Shown here: positions 59,256-64,000 of the stretch, piece after piece
Position numbering within the stretch: position 1 is the first letter of the stretch
Layout of the letters: the number at the start of each line of letters is the position of its first letter
DNA from: Arctopsyche grandis
Lineage: Eukaryota; Arthropoda; Insecta; Trichoptera; Hydropsychidae
DNA: 64,000 bases
Assembly: GCF_051622035.1 (NCBI RefSeq)
Contig: NC_135358.1
Span: forward strand, 5,595,501-5,659,500
Reading direction: 5' to 3'
Position numbers and translations under genes: made by a program
The notes under the pieces: generated by a model
Told to the model about the DNA's origin: nothing
What the model saw: only the letters and a program-made list of their open reading frames with translations
Database searches by the model: none

Positions 59256-59424
59256 CTTGTACGCGGTGAAAAGGGTAAACAAAGGACAATGGACACGGAA
59301 AACACAAAATGGACGCTGGCGACCAAAAATCACAGCAACAACAGAAAAATGCTAATTACGACCAACCTGGCTTAGACGACGTTGACAGACCAGCTCTGGA
59401 GGATTCGGCTATCGAAGGACCAAA

Positions 59425-59693
59425 TGTACAGACTCCAGGGATGTTCAACTCGAGAGCACCCCGGAAGTCGGTTTCGTAGAAGCTCGTGGTAAGCGTGGGC
59501 GGGGCTGGTTTCCTCCAAGGGATCTACAGGTCGTCGTCTGCGGTCTGGTCTCTGCTGCTGTCGGCTCGGCTCGATGTATATCTCTCTCTCTCTCGTACAG
59601 TGTGCGTAAGTGAGGGTGATACGGGACAAAGGCGGGAAATTGAATAGTAATGAAAACAGGTTATAATTCTGTTTGTAAGGTAACTGTATTTTA

Positions 59694-59724
<31 letters not shown>

Positions 59725-60102
59725 CCAGAGATCAAGCAGGGGGCAAAAAAGGGGGGGGGGGGGAGTCCGACTTGAAATTAGCGCGCACGTGTTCAAGAGG
59801 TTATGATAACCTCACTCAACCACGTGGCTACGTGATCTGACTTCGACGAAGAGAGACCAGGAATTCCTCACTTCTCACCGGACGTATACTGAAGCTGTAC
59901 TTCCAGTATCGTCTGCCGATCAAGGCTGAGCTGATCGGGACTCGGTGGTGGGAACCAACTCGGTAGCGAACAGAGATGTTCACTCGACCGACGCGGAAAA
60001 CGAATAGGAGGCGTGGACGCGCGCTCTGCGCCGATCTCCCTCCAAAACGGCTCCTTTGGTCGTAACGCCACGAAAGCTGACCATGAAGACTTGGTCGGAA
60101 CA
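59425..60102 (-). repeat. 5' LTR of the BEL/Pao element
   Basis: Upstream LTR in the sense direction. Near-identical to 55832-56501 except for a longer TA run (about 59695-59722) and G run. Confidence 0.92.
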
Positions 60103-60326
60103 AATCTTTCTGTCAGGCAGGCGACGACTCACTGATGCTACATTATTTTTTAAATCACCTAAATCAGAGAAATGTTATAATAATAGAAGGGTAAAAGTCG
60201 GAATTCTCGACAGGGCGGACCCTTTAAGCTCGGAAGCGAGGCTCGGTCGACCCGCTCCTTCTTGTCATTGGTTGCTCTTTGCGAGTACTTCAGTATTGCC
60301 GTGCTATGAATTAACTCCTTTTACGT

Positions 60327-60455
60327 GATGAAATACTCCGACATATACTGCCTGGTTCGCAACCACTGACTGGTTCAACTGACATATACTGACTGGTTCA
60401 ACCGTCCGAAATCATATGCGAACCAGGCAGTATACTTTAGAGTATTTCATAAGGT
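60327..60455. mobile_element. small inverted-repeat element
   Basis: The left part TGATGAAATACTC, then ATACTGCCTGGTTCGCA, is matched in reverse by TGCGAACCAGGCAGTAT, then GAGTATTTCATAAGG. A central part repeats ACATATACTGACTGGTTCAA-like units. Possible miniature inverted-repeat transposon of about 130 bases; no clear target duplication. Confidence 0.45.
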
Positions 60456-62219
60456 AAACGTCGAATTTTGGGTATTGGGTATTGGGATCCTAATGCAGGC
60501 CTTTAAACATATAGAAAGATGTTAATAATCTCATGGATGGCGCGTAGAACCAAAGCTGAGGCACTGGCCCTGATGGAAAAACATGTCGAACACACGAATA
60601 TTTTTCATATTGCTTTAGACAGAACTTTTATGTGATTTTAGCTCTTACCACACTGTAAAGGATAATGAGTGTCCAGAACTTATATTTTATTTTATTTTTC
60701 CAAATATACTTGAATGCATGCAGGCTCTTATTATTTTATGTATTGTTCATCAAAACCTCTATAATTCGAATTATGTCATTACGAAACAAAAAAAAAAACG
60801 ATCAATATCAACAGAAATATTTATTTTATATAAGACCCTTGTAATCGTGCTTCATAGATACGATTGAGAGATGGGGAATTAATTTATTCATTAATTCACT
60901 TGAATTTGGCCAGCGATCACATTGATATTTTCAATATTTTACCATGAAGTAATCAATATTGTTTCTTCGACTTTGATTTCAAACCAGGCGAGGTTGTTAA
61001 TCTGTTATTTTAACACTACCATTCTCTGGTCGTCAAATAAAATGGTACTTTGACAATCAAACAGTTAAAACACATGGCTGTAAATTGCTTTTAGTTTAGA
61101 CCATATCTCTGATGTGGCGTCGGACGTTCCTTTGACACTTCAAATGGTCCGAGTAGTGTTTTTCGGGAAGGAGACTGTCATCAATGTCCGGTTCATCTTC
61201 AGCTGAGCTTTCCGTCTCCATCCACGACAGTCCTCATCCACTGGTGCAACACATTTGAACCCGCCGTCAGTTATAACTATTTACAAGTTTCACTAAATGG
61301 TTGCCTGATACGATTTGTCTTTCTCGTGTGACACTTCTGAAATTGTTCAACGGGATTCGAAACGTCGAAACTGGAGTTAAATGGAAATTTGGAGGTGAAG
61401 ATAGAAGTTTTACTGGATGATTTAATTTGGGAGAGTGAAACAACTGTTAACTCGCTTCCAAAAGCGTGAGACTCCCTGCTACTGTCGAAGATAATTAACA
61501 GACATCTATTGTCTTAGAATCCAGCGATCCTGAGGAAAACATCTATTTAAAATATATATATATATATATATATAAATCCACCGGTAAAGTGATAACACTG
61601 TTAAGATATTACAGGCGTTTTAAATTACATTATATTTTCCCTACATTATATTACCCTTTGTTTCGGCACTAGTGATTAAACTGCCCTGATAGTAACTAGT
61701 ACTTGTGATTGAACTGTCTAACTAGTAATTTGTAATTTCAATTTATATATAATGTAACTAGAAACCTGTGTTTATAATTTGAAACTTGTATCTTGTATCT
61801 CAAAATTTGTAGACACATCTCGTCAGCAAAAATTGCTATTTGGAAAATAAAATATAAGTATTTGAGCATCATGTTTATAATTTTTGCCAACTCCTACCCG
61901 TCCCCTTACATAACATAAATAAACTTGTGTATTTAAAATTCTAACTACAATTTTTGCAACATCTGCCCCCGTGACAGTTTACATAATCAACTTGAATTGC
62001 AAATATACAATTTACTGCAGAAACACACACATCTTTGTTTCTAATAATGTGAGAAATTTCATTCTTTGATTTTTAATAATGTGACTGCCCAAGATGACCT
62101 TTCTAAATGGTTCCCCGCGTTTGCTCGACATGATCGGTCGTCACGCCACATCCTTATGCATAACGTATACTCCTGGTATTCTAAAATTTATTTTTTTGAA
62201 ATCTCCACACTTGTCCACG
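60456..62219. other. intergenic DNA, nothing firmly recognised
   Basis: 61090-61400 is less AT-rich and one minus frame reads SSAEDEPDIDDSLLPEKHYS, but frames on both strands are open and no splice sites or domain decide between them. A TA microsatellite lies at 61552-61574. Confidence 0.3.
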
Positions 62220-63000
62220 CACTCGTAAACCGGAAGTAGTATTTTTTTTTAAACAATATTTCATTATTTTATTTTGACCTTTTAAATTACTTTAATCTTC
62301 TTGATATTTATTGTGTATAATAAAGATAGTGATTTTAAGAAAAAATAAAAAAATAAATCACCAAATTAAATGAACCGGAAGTGGGATTTTTTCCTCTTGG
62401 AAAGGTCAAAAATGTTGTGCCCATTATCCTGCCCACACCCCTGAATGTATCAAGCCGAAAATTTATATTTGTATTCTTTATGTACTAACTTAGAGCTGAT
62501 AAGGTTTTGGTCAGAATTTGTAATCCGGAAGTAATATTTTTTTTTAAACAATATTTCATTATTTTATTTTGACTTTTTAAAGTATTTTAATATTTTTGAT
62601 ATTTATTATGTATAAAAGTGATAGTGATTTTAAGTAATGAAAAAAAATTTAACAAAATCCGACAACCGGAAGTAGAACTTTTGTCGTGTGCAAGTTTCCA
62701 TACATTTACGCTCATTATGTATCGAAAATGCTGTCTTGGCTATTAGTATTTCATAATGCTGCCGGTATGTGTGAATGTGTCTGTACGGTTCAATATAGAA
62801 TTTTGTTTTGTGACTTGCTTATATTCCTCTAATAAATAGATAAAGTCATGGGTTGGTCACACCCAAATTTTATTTATTTATGTACATATATGAGACTTTT
62901 CATCCCAATCCGTTGGGCAGCTTTTGAGAAAATTGGTTCTAAAAACTTATAAAAATAGAAGACCTATAAGGGAAGGTACCACTTCCGGTCAACCTAAAAT
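62220..63000 (+). repeat. CCGGAAGT-containing repeat family, copy 2, with internal tandem duplication
   Basis: Matches 22130-22800. A block starting with CCGGAAGTA-TATTTTTTTTTAAA and including TTTCATTATTTTATTTTGAC occurs twice, near 62230 and 62526, about 295 bases apart. The far end (CTATAAGGGAAGGTACCACT then TCCGGTCAAC) is the inverse of the start of the 22 kb copy. Confidence 0.55.
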
Positions 63001-64000
63001 TTCGGAAAAAAACCACAGCGTGATGATATACAATTCAGTGACAGATAACACACACACACACGTACATTATTTAAAAACCATGAATCGATTTAAAATCTCG
63101 AGTTCGAATTTTTGTGTTTATAAACGGAAATAAATTGAGTGAGCATTGACACAATGCATTTAGTATAATATAATATTATAGATAAGAGTTAAAACCAGTA
63201 TCAACAATCCTTCTTCTATTTTCAATAGTCAGTTGTTTTTTTGTGCGGTTTTTCCACTATCATTGAAATTATCTTGAAGAAAATACATTTTTCAGTTATT
63301 AATCAATTCTTATGAATTACTTTACTTTAAATTTTATTCCTTTTGAGTGCAAAATATGCATGGAGGATTTGAGTAGTCTTATTTCGATGATCTTATTTTA
63401 AGTTTCAAAATGTGTTTTATTTGTGAGAAGACGATTATTTTAATATCGGATGAGTGGTTTTTTCCATGCGGTTTTTCATCATTATTGTAAAAACAAGTTT
63501 TTCTGTGGTATAATGTCATATCCGTGTAAACAATCTAACGCTAGCCCTTTAACCCTAAATTCGTTGTAAAAAACTCAAAAAACTGTTTTTATTCCTGCAA
63601 AAGATGTGAATATCGCATTAACAATTCAATTATTTGAAATTTCAGAAATCAAAATCCCAATACCAATACCAATCCAGACACAATATCTTTGTTCAGATTG
63701 TTCATTTTAGCCATCGCTCGTAAATATTTTTGGTTATTTAAAAATTATGTTTATTATAAAATTGATCAATAGAGGATTCGAGGGAAAAATAAATTCAATC
63801 TTCTCAATGATTGAGAATAAATAAATAAATAAAATAAACAAAATAACTAAACGTTACTTTGTTTATTTAAACCTTTGTTTGGAAAATTTACAGTTTTATT
63901 GATTATAAATAATGACAAAATATAATTATTAGAAAATAAACCATTTTACAATTTTCACATATACATATGTAGGTAAGAGAAAAAAGAAAAAAAATAAACA
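63001..64000. other. AT-rich intergenic DNA, nothing recognised
   Basis: ACAC microsatellite near 63048-63060 and TAAA runs near 63818-63840. No gene supported. Confidence 0.4.

Larger units (their letters stand above)
55832..60102 (-). mobile_element. BEL/Pao LTR retrotransposon, internally deleted, recent insertion
   Basis: Two LTRs of 670 and 678 bases, starting TG and ending CA on the plus strand, differ as far as I can see only in TA-run and G-run length. AATCT flanks the element on both sides (55827-55831 and 60103-60107), the 5-bp duplication typical of BEL/Pao. Read on the minus strand, a primer-binding-site-like TGGTCCTTCGATAGCCGAAT follows the 5' LTR, and a purine tract ACGGGGGGAGTA precedes the 3' LTR. 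The internal part holds Gag and protease only; reverse transcriptase, RNase H and nearly all of the integrase are missing. It could move only with help from an intact relative. Confidence 0.92.

Noticed and set aside
61100..61240. Possible acidic coding exon on the minus strand (SSAEDEPDIDDSLLPEKHYS)
   Set aside because: Two other frames are equally open, including one on the plus strand, and there are no convincing splice sites.
1..64000. CRISPR arrays, operons, bacterial promoters, tRNA or rRNA genes
   Set aside because: Spliced genes and insect transposons show nuclear eukaryotic DNA. The tandem repeats present lack unique spacers, and the only tRNA-like signal is the SINE head.

Overview
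The window looks like AT-rich insect nuclear DNA. It carries split eukaryotic genes with GT-AG introns, insect-type bHLH-PAS, kinesin-II and adaptin proteins, TATGTA-type microsatellites and many arthropod transposon families (BEL/Pao, mariner, pogo, piggyBac-like TTAA elements, Jockey-like and RTE-like LINEs, hAT-like, Helitron-like). I cannot fix the insect order. There are no operons, CRISPR arrays or bacterial signals.

Three protein genes can be read, all on the minus strand. (1) 1-4314: the 5' part of dysfusion (NPAS4-type bHLH-PAS transcription factor), five exons including a tiny start exon, running off the left edge. (2) 35633-40536: a complete kinesin-II motor subunit (Klp64D/KIF3A), eleven coding exons and about 679 residues, with its start codon in a two-codon exon. 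(3) 45264-51395: complete AP-2 alpha adaptin, 17 coding exons and 936 residues, with a GC-rich candidate promoter and 5' UTR exon near 53.4-54.1 kb. The exons fit together with consistent splice phases. Kinesin-II moves cargo along cilia and axons and AP-2 builds clathrin coats; nothing suggests a joint function beyond adjacency. Two further exon-like pieces on the plus strand (10412-10548, a terminal exon; 16120-16326, an internal exon with a decayed tandem copy) belong to genes I do not recognise.

The rest is intergenic or intronic DNA shaped by transposons. From left to right: a tRNA-derived SINE (6.0-6.4 kb), Jockey-like LINE tails (8.6, 19.9, 25.7, 27.3 kb), RTE-like 3' fragments (17.3, 19.3, 30.9 kb), two TTAA-target miniature families (21.1, 30.3, 33.8, 36.4, 38.7 kb), an element with 90-base inverted ends (32.4 kb), an element with tandem repeats inside its inverted ends and a 9-bp duplication (34.6-35.2 kb), a pogo-like element holding mariner and TTAA-element pieces inside a kinesin intron (38.0-39.4 kb), two inverted LTR-like units (40.7 and 41.9 kb), a palindrome of about 800 bases and two Helitron-like units in AP-2 alpha introns, a hAT-like element with a minisatellite (54.2-55.1 kb), a foldback (55.1-55.4 kb), and a young, internally deleted BEL/Pao element with near-identical LTRs and a 5-bp target duplication (55832-60102).

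No clearly new biological system is visible. The strongest unusual items are the deleted but fresh BEL/Pao element, the minisatellite-bearing hAT-like element, the long intronic palindrome, the element with tandem repeats in its inverted ends, and the unidentified duplicated exon at 16 kb. Exon limits come from reading splice consensus and conserved protein sequence by eye and may be off by a base.
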